Source of the DNA: Acanthochlamys bracteata
Taxonomy: Eukaryota > Streptophyta > Magnoliopsida > Pandanales > Velloziaceae
Direction: 5' to 3'
NCBI GenBank assembly: GCA_019914995.1
Contig: CM034140.1
Span: 7,300,026-7,364,025 of the forward strand
Length of the DNA stretch: 64,000 bases
The stretch's first letter is position 1. Each line of letters starts with the position of its first letter. A model generated the notes under the pieces. It ran no database searches. It saw only the letters and a list, made by a program, of their open reading frames with translations, and was not told where the DNA came from. The translations under genes and the position numbers were made by a program. Shown one piece after another: positions 1-9,923 of the stretch.

Positions 1-88
1 TAAAATCTTACGATTTTACTTTAAGATCCCGATTTTACGATCATACTCAAGCGAAACGATTCTACCTAAGATCCCGATTTTGACAACC
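1..88 (-). repeat. End of a transposon-like repeat with GGTTGTCAAAATC terminus
   Basis: Read on the minus strand, the stretch ending at position 88 starts GGTTGTCAAAATCGGGATC and continues with repeated GATCnTAAAATCG-type words. It matches the left end of the element at 33222-33980 over most of its length; both share the words TCGTTTCGCTT/TTGTTTCGCTT and GATCGTAAAATCG. It lies in the UCP intron after exon 5, about 27 bases downstream of that exon's donor, and runs off the left edge. No target-site duplication can be judged because the other end is outside the window. Confidence 0.7.
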
Positions 89-115
89 TTGGTACACGGT
101 TTACAAAAAAATTAC

Positions 116-1954
116 CTCTTTTATTTGGTCATAGCTAGCCAGTTCAGCAGCATTTATAATTGCATTTCGTGCAACATTAGGACCCAGGCCAGTCCAAAGT
201 GCACCAAGTCCTTCCTATATTCAGGAAACCAAACTCAGGCATGGAAAATGCCGGTCAAACATTGTTATCTCAAAGTACGAACCTGTTTGAAAATTGTAGA
301 ATAAGCATTTAGTGCTCCAGAATAACGTCTTGGTACACCAGGAGGAAGCTTTCCTTCTGCTTGAAGTCGCACTTTCACCAGATCAGTTGGATTAGCAACT
401 GCAATTGCTAGAGCACCTATCAATGCAAGAAATCCAATTAGGGCAAGGAAATAGATTGGCCGACACAGATTTCTCATATCCAGTACTTAATTCCTACATG
501 CCTGTGGTCAGGCCAGCAAGAATTTTCTTAGTCAAAGGAATGTCTCCGACAAAATTGTCACCCACAAAATAAGATTTTACCTGCAACAGAACATTATAAG
601 AACATGGGGAAAAAAAGCAACAAAACAGGACTTTCGACTGAAGGAAACTGAAACTACCGGATCATACAAGCCAATTCTCAGGCCTCCATATATGCATTGA
701 CGATGTAGCCCAGGTATGATCCCCTTCCATAGTGCAGCAAGGCCTTCTTCTCTCCCGATAGTTGCAACTGTACCCAACAAGCCCCTGTATTTGGGACCAG
801 CAATGGATTCTAATCCAGTTTTCTTCTGTAGCTGAAGTCTAACTTTTGCTGTGTCCAAAGGTATAGTGCAAAGCTGCCAGGCATACAGAGCAAGTAAGAA
901 ACAAATAACTCACTCAAACGATCCCAAGCTCAAGAGGGCCTCCAAGCATCTCAATGGACAAAGGTGAAAACTCTCGGCTGCAATAGGGTGGCATCCACCG
1001 CGACGCCACATATATCTTCTAAAGAATTTTACGATGTATGATTACAGGATGTAAACTGAACAGAGAAAACTGTAACTCTGAACTACGAAAATACTATAAC
1101 ATGAAGACCGATTTTCTTCTTGTAAATTACAATTCAAACACATGTACGAACTACAAATCCAAGCTGATTTAGGTCTAGAACTGCAAACGAGTAATCTGCT
1201 TTGTTTCTATCCGAATCAAATATAAAGGATCAAAAGAAAAGATGCTTCAAATAACCCCAGAATCCAGCTAGAGAAATTTATCACAAGTTGGAGTAAGCAG
1301 ATATACCAACAATTACAACTTCTTCACTTGTCCCAACTTGTTAGTTCTCGGCGAGTGGTCACACTCACTCTACTGGTTTTAAAGCTCCGATCATTACCAC
1401 AATAGTTTTCATCTCATCACCACCACTTTTATAAAATCTACCAACACTTAATTCTTCATACTCTCTGCATCCTCTCACTCTCACTCCACTACTTTGTTTT
1501 TAATCCACTAATCAACAAACAACTCTTGTCAATGGAAATAAGTTGGCACCTTCATCGTCAACACATAGAAATCAAAATACAACAATCTCACTATTTACTA
1601 ATACACAATAAACCAACTATTTCCGAATGCATTAAACTTCAAAATATAACAGAAGCAGAAATCATCTAGCTCTCTCATCAATAGCAGATATAAATCACAA
1701 TCAACAATCTCACTATCAAGTATTCAACAACAGGTCAGCCCCAATCTAAAGAATCTCGATCAATGAAATCAGTACCAGGTATTTTTCAGATCAGTAGCAA
1801 CCACCACCAAATCAAAAGCCAAAACCAGACAAAATGTTAAACATTTCAACAACTCTCAGGTTGATTCAAATACCTCGGCGAAACAAGCGGCAATGGCGCT
1901 GCTGGTGAACAAACCAGCGAAGGAGATGTCCGACTTCGATCCTTGCCCCACCAT
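116..1954 (-). CDS. UCP1: Mitochondrial uncoupling protein (UCP/PUMP), 5' five exons, partial
   Basis: Inner-membrane mitochondrial carrier of the plant uncoupling-protein group, which exchanges anions and can dissipate the proton gradient. Exons on the minus strand: 1874-1954, 658-873, 502-580, 283-416 and 116-214. They join in frame to about 203 codons, so roughly the last 100 residues lie beyond the left edge. The protein starts [12 protein letters not shown]. It carries the first carrier signature [10 protein letters not shown] in exon 2 and the second, [15 protein letters not shown], in exon 4, followed by [13 protein letters not shown] and [20 protein letters not shown]. These are textbook UCP1/PUMP1 features. 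Intron 3 appears to use a GC donor (exon ends ACCACAG, then GCATGT). The gene is divergent to WLIM2 in the ancestral layout. Its first exon and promoter are duplicated at 9397-9477. UCP1 against a close paralogue cannot be settled from half a protein. Confidence 0.93.
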
Positions 1955-2927
1955 GAATCGAGATTCAAATCAAACGAAAAATTTCCTGAAGAAAATTTTC
2001 AGAGATTTGGAACTGTAGCAAAGTGGTTCCAGTAGTAGCACGACGACAGCAAGGTTGCGCTGGACTCAAAGAGCTAAGCTATATATACCTGAAAGCTTTG
2101 CGGGATCAGGCCATCCTTTTAAAAGGAGAATATTAGATGTCTTAACTTGCAAATGATAGGGCCTTCTTTATCGAATTTATTAATAGAGCATTAATTGTAA
2201 TTGCAATAACAGACTAGTAAGGGCCTTCATTTTGAAAGCTCTATTTAGTGAAAGTAATTTGAAAACAAAGTCAAAGTTGGATTTTTTTTGTGAATGATTT
2301 TAATAAAAGTCATGGCTTGAAATAAAGTAATCCTTACAAACAGTTTGAAATAACTAGATCAGCCCAATAAGGTCCTTGGTATTGTGAAATATATTAGTAT
2401 TGGAATCGTTTACCAAAATAGAATCATTTTTGGGTTCAGTGGTGGAGCAAGTGGTTGGACTCGGATCAGAATCGGGTCCGAGTCAGAAAGATTCACGCAA
2501 TTTAAGCCGCGTTTGAGAGTATGTTTTGAAAAAATGTTTTTCAACATTTTCAGTTCACTGACTCCTTAATCATTTTATTTGCAACTCTTTTGATGCTTTA
2601 TTCAGAGAATAATATATTCTTTTGGACTTTTTAGTTTTTCAGTTTTCTCGACGAGGAATTTATTCTATCAAATTGATGTTCCTCGGAATTAGGTGCTGTC
2701 CGGGAAAGCAATAGAGTGCTTTTTATTTTAAAAAATACCTCATTTTATTATTATTATTTTTTTTATAAAATTTTATAAAAAATAAAATTAAATATTATAT
2801 AATATTTATATAAATAAGTTTTTATTAAAAAAATCTATGAAATATTTTTTATTTGAAAAAAGTTTTATTCACAAATACTGTCAAATATCTCTAATATACT
2901 GTCTTTAGTTTTCAAGCATTTTTTATA

Positions 2928-3232
2928 ATGGCGTGTTTCAAACGCCCGTAATTTTATTTTTTTCGTTAAATTTTGAGTTTCGAATGGTTCATATATTTTA
3001 ATTATACAAAAAATTCAAAATTCTATTTTTACATGCGAATTCTAGTTCCAATTTTTTTATTTATTTTGTACATTTTTCAATACAACTATATCTTTTAATT
3101 TTTAATATACTTTTAAAATCTGTTAAAACACAAATACTGAACTCTATTTTTACTTTATTTTTAAAAAATTTTATTTTTTATTTTTTATTTTTTATTTTTA
3201 CGAAATTTAATTATGAATATTTGAAACACGTT
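2928..3232. mobile_element. MITE-like insertion in duplication copy A
   Basis: About 305 bases, AT-rich. It begins GGCGTGTTTCAAACG and ends TTTGAAACACGTTC, so the ends are imperfect inverted repeats, with TAAT on both sides as a probable target duplication. Copy B has the uninterrupted site near 10345-10356 (GATAATATTATC). A related element lies at about 24442-24739, sharing TTTTTAGTTTCGAAC-type, ATTTTTCAATACAA and ACGAAATTnAGTTACGAAT words. No coding capacity is visible. Confidence 0.72.
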
Positions 3233-3657
3233 CTAATATTATTATAGTTAAACACTGGGCCGGGCCACGTTCTATTTCTTAAGTATGCTGTAAATATGTC
3301 TGATGGTTTGAACGCAAGGCCCATTAATCGGCCATTTATAGACATGTTGTAGCAGTGGTTGAAAAGTAGGAAAACATCATGGTGTTGTTGTCAGAGGAAA
3401 AAGAAAAAGATAAAATATAAATAATGTTTTTAGACAACGTGCGCCGCATGTTTTTTTTTTTTTTCATTCTATCTGTTAGTTTATAATTATTTTTAATTAA
3501 ATAATAAAAAAATATCATTATTCAGATATTAGTGGACATAAATAATTTTAGGAACTGTTGCCAAATTTATAGTTGTCGAATTTTGAATAGATTGTTTAGC
3601 TGTTTTTGTGTTTGTTATAAAGTTGCAGATCTTATATGTGACATCAACAGTTTTAAG

Positions 3658-4288
3658 CTTAGTTCTAAAATCCGAATCGGTCCGAAGTATAAATCAATCC
3701 GAATTTATAATAAAATTATTTATACAATTGATTCATTCTGATCCGCTTCGATTTATTCTGATTCGTTTCGATTCAGTCGACCCGCTCGTTCGGATCGAAC
3801 CGGATTAAATTAAATTTTTAAAATTTTAAATTTATGATATATTAATACAAAATAATTATTAGTAGTCTTATATTAAAATATCATATATAGTTTATATTTT
3901 ATATTTGAAGATGATGATGTCAAAAAATAAATTTATTATATTTTATTTATAAATATTTATTATTAGTGATTTTTAAGTTTTTATATTATTAATTTTGTTA
4001 AATTATAAAAAAAATAACAAAATTATTTTAAAATAAAAAATTTCTTTTAAAATTTATTATTTAAAATAATTTTTTTGTTTATATATATATTTTTTATTAA
4101 TTTATTTTTTCTTTTATACTTTCTAATAAAAAACAAATTTTATTTTTTTTATAAATAATAAATATTTGTATTACCGTCAACGTTTTAATATTTTTAACAT
4201 AATAAATTGTTAAAACCTATTGATCCAATCCGATAGATCTTGGTTAATTCGGACAGTTTTTCGATTTAATTTCCAGTACAGGTACAGG
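3658..4288. mobile_element. Copy-A-specific AT-rich insertion upstream of the orphan WLIM2 exon
   Basis: Copy B reads straight from CATCAACAG into TAAGCAGCTCTCC. Copy A is interrupted there by about 630 bases of AT-rich DNA that begins with CCGAATCGGTCCGAAG and ends near CCAATCCGATAGATC and TTCGGACAG. TTTAAG occurs at both junctions and may be the target duplication. I see no ORF, no TG...CA long-terminal-repeat ends and no clear inverted ends, so the class is unknown. It lies immediately upstream of the 5' UTR of the orphan WLIM2 exon and may have changed its promoter. Confidence 0.6.
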
Positions 4289-4441
4289 TTTAAGAAGCTC
4301 TCCATTTTAGTGGCTGCTTTTCTTTTCTTCTTCTGCTTCTCATTCCAAGACAACAGCAACAGCAACAACAAAGAAAACGGTGATCTCTCTCTCTGAGCGA
4401 GAATCGATCGGGGCCGTTGGATTAGTGAGCGACGGCTAAGA

Positions 4442-4576
4442 ATGGCGACGTTCGGGGGAGCGCAGCGGTGCAAGGTTTGCGAGAAGGCGGTGTACATAAT
4501 GGACCAGCTCACCGCCGACGGTGTTGTTTATCACAACTCTTGCTTCAAATGCTCCCACTGCAAGGGTACACTCACG
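4442..4576 (+). pseudogene. Orphan first exon of WLIM2 (truncated duplicate)
   Basis: This exon encodes 45 residues beginning MATFGGAQRCKVCEKAVY and ending at KGTL, the first half of a LIM zinc finger. It is nearly identical to exon 1 of the complete gene at 10927-11061, with two amino-acid changes: L4 is F here, and the last residue is T instead of K. The ATG, the 5' UTR (CT-rich, then GATCGATCGGGGCCGTTGG) and the GT donor at 4577 are all retained. WLIM2 homology stops at 4725, so exons 2-5 are missing. It cannot make a LIM protein. It could still be transcribed toward and antisense to the receptor gene that follows. Confidence 0.9.
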
Positions 4577-4750
4577 GTAAACTGAAATCCTTTTCGATTT
4601 TATTTTTTAATCAATTAAACCAATCCGTCAGATGTTTTATATTTTGTTTCTCGGATTCATTCTGATTTGCTTGATGGGAATTTGATAAATGTTGTAGGTT
4701 TCTTTGCTCTAAAGTTTAAAGAGTATAGCTACTCCTGGCTGTATTTGCTT

Positions 4751-7700
4751 TCATATGAATCCTGAGATAAATGATATGTAAACAATTTCAATTTTCGGGA
4801 GATTCCATCCTTCTTCGAATATCACTGGATTACTACAAAAAGGTCCTCCATCGAGCTTGAACTCCTTGAGACTCATGCTCAAGGGTGGGCTAGTACCAAT
4901 GAGATGTACCATCTTCCTCATCTCGTCTTCACTATAATGAAGTTTACCATACAAAAAAATTGATCGTATGAAAGAACTACGAGTGGTGGTCGTTGATAAT
5001 TGGAGTATATCATCAAAGCTTTCCACGGATATTCCAAGATATTGCAAGTTGTTGCTCAAGCGCAGGACCTCTTTAATGTTTGCTTTCTTATAGATCTTGT
5101 TGCTCAAGTGCAGCAGCTCTTCAATGTTTGCATTCTTATAGATCAGCTCGTTCCTGGTGATGCTTTTTCTCCACCCCCTGAACTTACTGTTATACAGGTC
5201 AAGCACTAGTAGCTCGTATAGGCTCGACATCCATCCATATGGTATGTAATCAAGCCCTAATGTATTCCGAAGAAGCAAAAACTTGAGCTTTTTCAAATTC
5301 TTCATTGTGTCAGGCAACTCACAAATCCAAGTATTAGATTGATTCAAATAGAGAAGGTTTTCAAGATAACCAATCTCCTCAGTAACACACGCAATATTGG
5401 AATGTTGTAAATCCAAATATTGCAGATTTTGCGGAGAAACCAAGTGCGGAATAAACAGACTATAACTGTTGTAAAATATTGTAAGGCTTAACAACTCGGA
5501 GGAGTGTAGTGAGTACTTTTCTGCTTCTTCTTCTTCCTCCTCTTGGATTAGCAAGGATGCACGCTGAGCCCCTTGTAATTGGTGGGGGGAATCAGTTTTT
5601 CTCAAAATTTTCACCATCCATTTGTTTGGTTTGCGTCCTTGTTCTTGGGTAATCCATAATGCCATGTCACGAATAACATCATGCATCCAGACCTGAATAA
5701 ATAGTTAAACAGAATAGATTATTCCAAATAAATTAAAAAAAGAAAGGTGCAACCATTGATATATCATTAATTGATATACTTGTTTTATTATAAAATTTTA
5801 GGATATGATCTAACTAAATTAAGAAACTTAGACAATATGATATATATCGCCATGTAGGTAGTGGTACCTTGGTGCACATACAATCATTTTTAATTAGATG
5901 CTTTCAGATTTTGGGTATATTTTAAATTGCTTTGTCCCCATTTTATTTGTATTAACCCTATCGTCAACTGCCAGGTTCTATCATTCATAGTATGTGTTCT
6001 CGAGCATCTAAAATTACATAAAATTTGCACTTCTAATGAAAATTCTTAATTCCACTACATTAATTTCTACACTTACAAGGAAATATCATAATAACCATGA
6101 CATAAAATATTTTCTTGATACCCACTTATCACAGAAAAAGATGTTTAACTTAAACCATATTATTATTCTATAGCTATAAGTTATGTGGCCTTCTACATAT
6201 ATCAATGTGTTTACATAATTATATAGTTACTAATTTAGATGATTATTGATTACATTATCCCTTATGCAATCGCAAGAATAATCAAGTTACTTTTAGTTTA
6301 CTTCTCTGAAGCTTCAGTATATAGCCTGTCATTCATATGTAATAACAAAATTAATTAGTAATTAAAAACATAAATTGAAGACATATTATAATTAAGTTCA
6401 TTTAAATAATTTTAACTAATTACTAACCCTACAAGCAAAATGGTGAAATAAAGATGATATGAAAATTTTGACTGTTAAACGAATAATTTAAGTGATGTCC
6501 AATCTTTAAAATTAGTACGATATTGTAAATATTATGATAATATTTTTTCAGAAAGGTATTTAGTAAGACATATATTGGTAAAAAGTATTGCCATACCATA
6601 CCCTATGTCAACATTCGCTCTAAATTAATCCACAACTTACTAAATTCAATATTTTTACGTAATTGTTTTTCGAATTTTTACTACCAAATATTCTTATATA
6701 TGGATCTTTAAACCTTCACTTGACATATCATGATATAACAATTCAAACATACAATGGTATTGTGAATTTTCCAACATGTTAAACAGACTTTTTTAGCCTT
6801 TAATTGCAAGACTGATGATTACTACTTTGGTTGATTGGAAAGTCAGAGAAATATTATAAACATGCAGATTAAAGAAATAAGTTGATTACATAAGAAAAGA
6901 GTTATCCCATCAAAAAGAGATATATGAAATCGAGTGATAAAGAAAAACAAAATTGTATTAGGGATTAGTTTAATTACCTTTGTTTCATCATCAGGATTAT
7001 GCTCTAACAAGGCTGCCATTCTCAGTCTCCCAACGAGCAAAATACCATTTCCGTAAGCACGGTCATAATTATTTGTTGAGTTGCAATTGAGAAATCCTAA
7101 CCCAATCCAACTGCGCACCAACTCATGTACATCTATCTTCCAATCTTCTGGCCACAGTGCGCAAGACAAAAAGCACTGCTTATCTGTATCATCGTTCAAT
7201 GAGTCATAACTAAGCACAAGTGTGCGAAATATTTCGTCTTCTTCGTTAGGCACGTGAAGATGTTTTGATTCTTTGATAAATTTGAGTGCCTCCCGCCACT
7301 CATCAATGGTAGTCTTCGAGGCCATCGCACGCCCAATAGAATTCAGTGCGAGGGGCAGGCCCTTACATTCATCAGCAATAGCTTCTGCGGCGAGCCGAAT
7401 TCTTTTATCTGATATGATGAGATATTTGGGAATGTTGTCTTCAAATAGAAGCCATGCATCTTTATTATTCAAAGTATCAACCTTGATCTTCGTCTCGACT
7501 TTCATTTCAGCACATACTTTGTGAGTTCTCGTGGTTAGTATCACTTTTCTCTTAAATTGTTTACCTCCTTGTTTTGTAGGGATTCCAACCTCTTCTAGTT
7601 TCAGAGATTTCCATACATCATCTAGTAATAGAAGAAAGTTCTTCTTATTCAAGTAGTTGAAGATGAGTTTGGGCAGGTTCATCTTAACATTGTCACTCAG

Positions 7701-8414
7701 TTCTAGCTTCAACGCCTCTGCTATTTTTGTCGAGAGGTTCTCCGGTGTACAATCTTTTGAAACCACGACCCAAATGACACGATCAAAGCTGCAATAGCTG
7801 CTAAGTAAGCCGCCAGATTGTAGCTCATTATTAATTCTTTTGAGCAGTGTAGTTTTGCCAACTCCACCCATGCCTACAATTCCAAGTATACTTTCTTGAT
7901 CATCGGTCAAAAATTCGGTGGCCTTGTTGAGATAAGGGTCTAAGCCGAAAATGGAAGACTTGATTGGTTGCTCTTGAACAGCTACCGAAGGCGGCTTCAT
8001 CCCTTGGCTATTGACTTGACCAGCTCCTTCCTTGAGAAGGGTCTTCACTTGTGCGAGCAGGTTGGTCGAAGCTATGCTGACCCGCACATAATCGACGGAG
8101 AAAGTACTCTTGAGCTGGAGATGGCGGTTGATTAGCTGTATAGTTTCTTCAAGTGTTCTCTGGACCTTCTGGAGCCAATTGTCAACTCCCTTCGGCCAGA
8201 CATGCCCTTTGAGCTCAAGGATTTCAAGATTTAGAGTAATATCATCCTTGAGACCCTGCAAGCTCTCGCAGGCACTTTTGAGAGCACCGATTTTGGAGTT
8301 GAGACGGCCGAGATAAGGTATCAATGCTGCCGTTAGCATGGCGACCGCAGCGGTTTCCAAACCGAATGTCCAGTTAACAAACAGCAACATAAGCTGCTTC
8401 TTGATGGCTTGCAT
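4751..8414 (-). CDS. CC-NBS-LRR (CNL) disease-resistance-type receptor
   Basis: Intracellular immune receptor of the RPS2/RPS5-like CNL class. Two exons (6978-8414 and 4751-5692, intron 1285 bp) give about 792 residues. An N-terminal helical region (1-170) is followed by an intact NB-ARC domain: P-loop GIVGMGGVGKTTLL, kinase-2 KNFLLLLDDVW, RNBS-B KVILTTRTHKVC, GLPL motif ECKGLPLALNSIGRA, RNBS-D CFLSCALWPEDW, and VWMHDVIRDMALW (the MHD motif) at the start of exon 2. LRR-like repeats follow (LQYLDLQHSNI, LENLLYLNQSNT, LKKLKFLLLRNT). The protein stops after only about 300 residues beyond the MHD motif, shorter than typical for this class. The stop lies about 25 bases from the duplication junction at 4725, so the LRR end may be truncated. 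It sits in same-strand orientation downstream of the orphan UCP promoter. Key nucleotide-binding motifs are undamaged, so it may be functional. Confidence 0.92.
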
Positions 8415-8898
8415 GGTGGTTAGGAGGGAAGAGGAGGGTGTGAAGGTGTAAGAACCGGGGGAGTTGATGGATCAGGTGTTGGCAAACCTGATTTCTGAAG
8501 TTTTTGGTGTGACGGAGGCTTCGGATGAACAGAGGGAGGACTTGGTAGGTGAAGGGACGGAGGTTTCGGTGGGTGAGGATGGAGGATAATGGCCGTCTGG
8601 TGATTTTCTTCCGCCGGCAGAGAGGGATGAATTGCAGAGGTATAATGACCTTGCTCTCGGATGTATCCCTCCCTTTATACAGTAGAAGTAGAAGTTGGGG
8701 TGATAAAAGCCTGCGCCAGATTTTCAATACCTTATTAATTACATATAGCTATTCTTTCTGTAATAATCTGTTTTAGGCTTTTTCTAATAATCTGAAGATT
8801 TAAAAATACCAACAACTGTATGCAATAATACACTAGCTAATTAATTACATATAGCTAGCTCTTCTGTTATTTGTTTGCATACATGTGATATGTTGGGT
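8415..8898 (-). promoter_or_regulatory. 5' leader and upstream region of the CNL gene
   Basis: This is about 480 bases between the CNL start codon and copy B of the duplication. The part next to the gene is GA-rich on the plus strand (CT-rich on the sense strand) and looks like a 5' UTR. Further up, TAATTACATATAGCT occurs twice (about 8738 and 8841). It ends at GTTTAAAG (8899-8906), the start of copy B. No independent conserved promoter element was recognised. Confidence 0.45.
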
Positions 8899-9396
8899 GT
8901 TTAAAGCTCCGATCATTACCACAATAGTGTTCATTTCATCACCACCACTTTTCTAGAATCTACAAACACCAAAATTATTCATACTCTCTGCATCCTCTCA
9001 CTCTCACTCCACTACTTTGATTTTAATCCACGAATCAACAAACAACTCTTGTCAATGGAAATAAGTTGGCACCTTCATCGTCAACACATAGAAATCAAAA
9101 TACAACAATCTCACTATTTACTAATACACAATAAACCAACTATTTCCGAATGCATTAAACTTCAACATATAATAGAAGCAGAAATCATCTAGCTCTCTCA
9201 TCAATAACAGATATAAATCACAATCAACAATCTCACTATCAAGTATTCAACAACAGGTCAGCCCCAATCTAAAGAATCTCGATCAATGAAATCAGTACCA
9301 GGTATTTTTCAGATCAGTAGCAACCACCACCAGATCAAAAACCAAAACCAGACAAAATGTTAAACATTTCAACAACTCTCAGGTTGATTCAAATAC

Positions 9397-9477
9397 CTCG
9401 GCGAAACAAGCGGCAATGATGCTGCTGGTGAACAAACCAGAGAAGGAGATGTCCGACTTCGATCCTTGCCCCACCAT
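9397..9477 (-). pseudogene. Orphan first exon of UCP (truncated duplicate)
   Basis: This exon encodes [19 protein letters not shown] and then IIAACFAE, differing from the working exon at 1874-1954 by A to S and A to I changes. ATG, 5' UTR and the GT donor (GAG then GTATTT) are preserved. No other UCP exon follows; about 500 bases further along the minus strand the duplication ends and the CNL upstream region begins. A transcript starting at this promoter would therefore enter the CNL gene in sense orientation. Confidence 0.9.
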
Positions 9478-9712
9478 GAATCGAGATTCAAATCAAACGA
9501 AAAATTTCCTGAAGAAAATTTTCAGAGATTTGGAACTGTAGCAAAGTTGTTGCAGTAGTAGCACGACGACAGCAAGGTTGAGCTGGACTCAAAGAGCTAT
9601 ATATTCCTGAAAACTTTACGGGATCAGGCCATCCGTTTAAAAGGAGAATATTGGATGTCTTAACTTGCAAATGATAGGGCCTTCTTTATCGAATTTATTA
9701 ATAGAGCATTAA

Positions 9713-9923
9713 AGGCGTGTTTATCTTGATAAACAAATGAATCAAATAAATTTTTTAGAATTTAATTTAAAAAATTAAATTAAAAATTAAAAAGATTTAA
9801 TAAAAAATAAAATTATATATTAATATAATATTTATAATAAAAAAATTTTATTTTAATTTTTTATATATTTTATATTGAAAGTGAGTTTAAAAAAAGTAAT
9901 TTGGAGTGTTGATAAACACGCCC
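9713..9923. mobile_element. MITE with TAA target duplication inserted in copy B
   Basis: About 211 bases with inverted ends AGGCGTGTTTATC and GATAAACACGCCC, flanked by TAA on both sides (9710-9712 and 9924-9926). The unoccupied site is present in copy A at about 2192 (GCATTAATTG). A 3-base TAA duplication and short AT-rich non-coding body are typical of Tourist-like (PIF/Harbinger) MITEs. Relatives with the same end and internal words lie at about 24826-25062 and 51112-51357, and possibly 13725-13835. Confidence 0.85.

Larger units (their letters stand above)
1378..4725. repeat. Segmental duplication copy A (UCP exon 1 - shared promoter - WLIM2 exon 1)
   Basis: Direct repeat of 8899-11210. 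Homology starts at TTTAAAGCTCCGATCATTAC in UCP intron 1 and ends at GTTTAAAGAGTA in WLIM2 intron 1. The two WLIM2 exon-1 copies differ at about 3 of 135 bases. Copy A is longer because it holds extra sequence absent from copy B at about 2276-2608, 2928-3232 and 3658-4288. It lacks the small insertion found in copy B at 9713-9923. This copy contains the working 5' end of UCP and a truncated WLIM2. Confidence 0.93.

Noticed and set aside
3336-3808. Several 60-70-codon ORFs in the UCP/WLIM2 intergenic region
   Set aside because: Short, AT-driven composition and not conserved as frames between duplication copies A and B.
3658-4288. Solo LTR of a retrotransposon
   Set aside because: No TG...CA ends, no convincing 4-6 base duplication, no primer-binding site or polypurine tract.
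8374-8727. 117-codon minus-strand ORF upstream of the NLR
   Set aside because: It lies in the CT-rich NLR leader in another frame; biased composition, no family resemblance.
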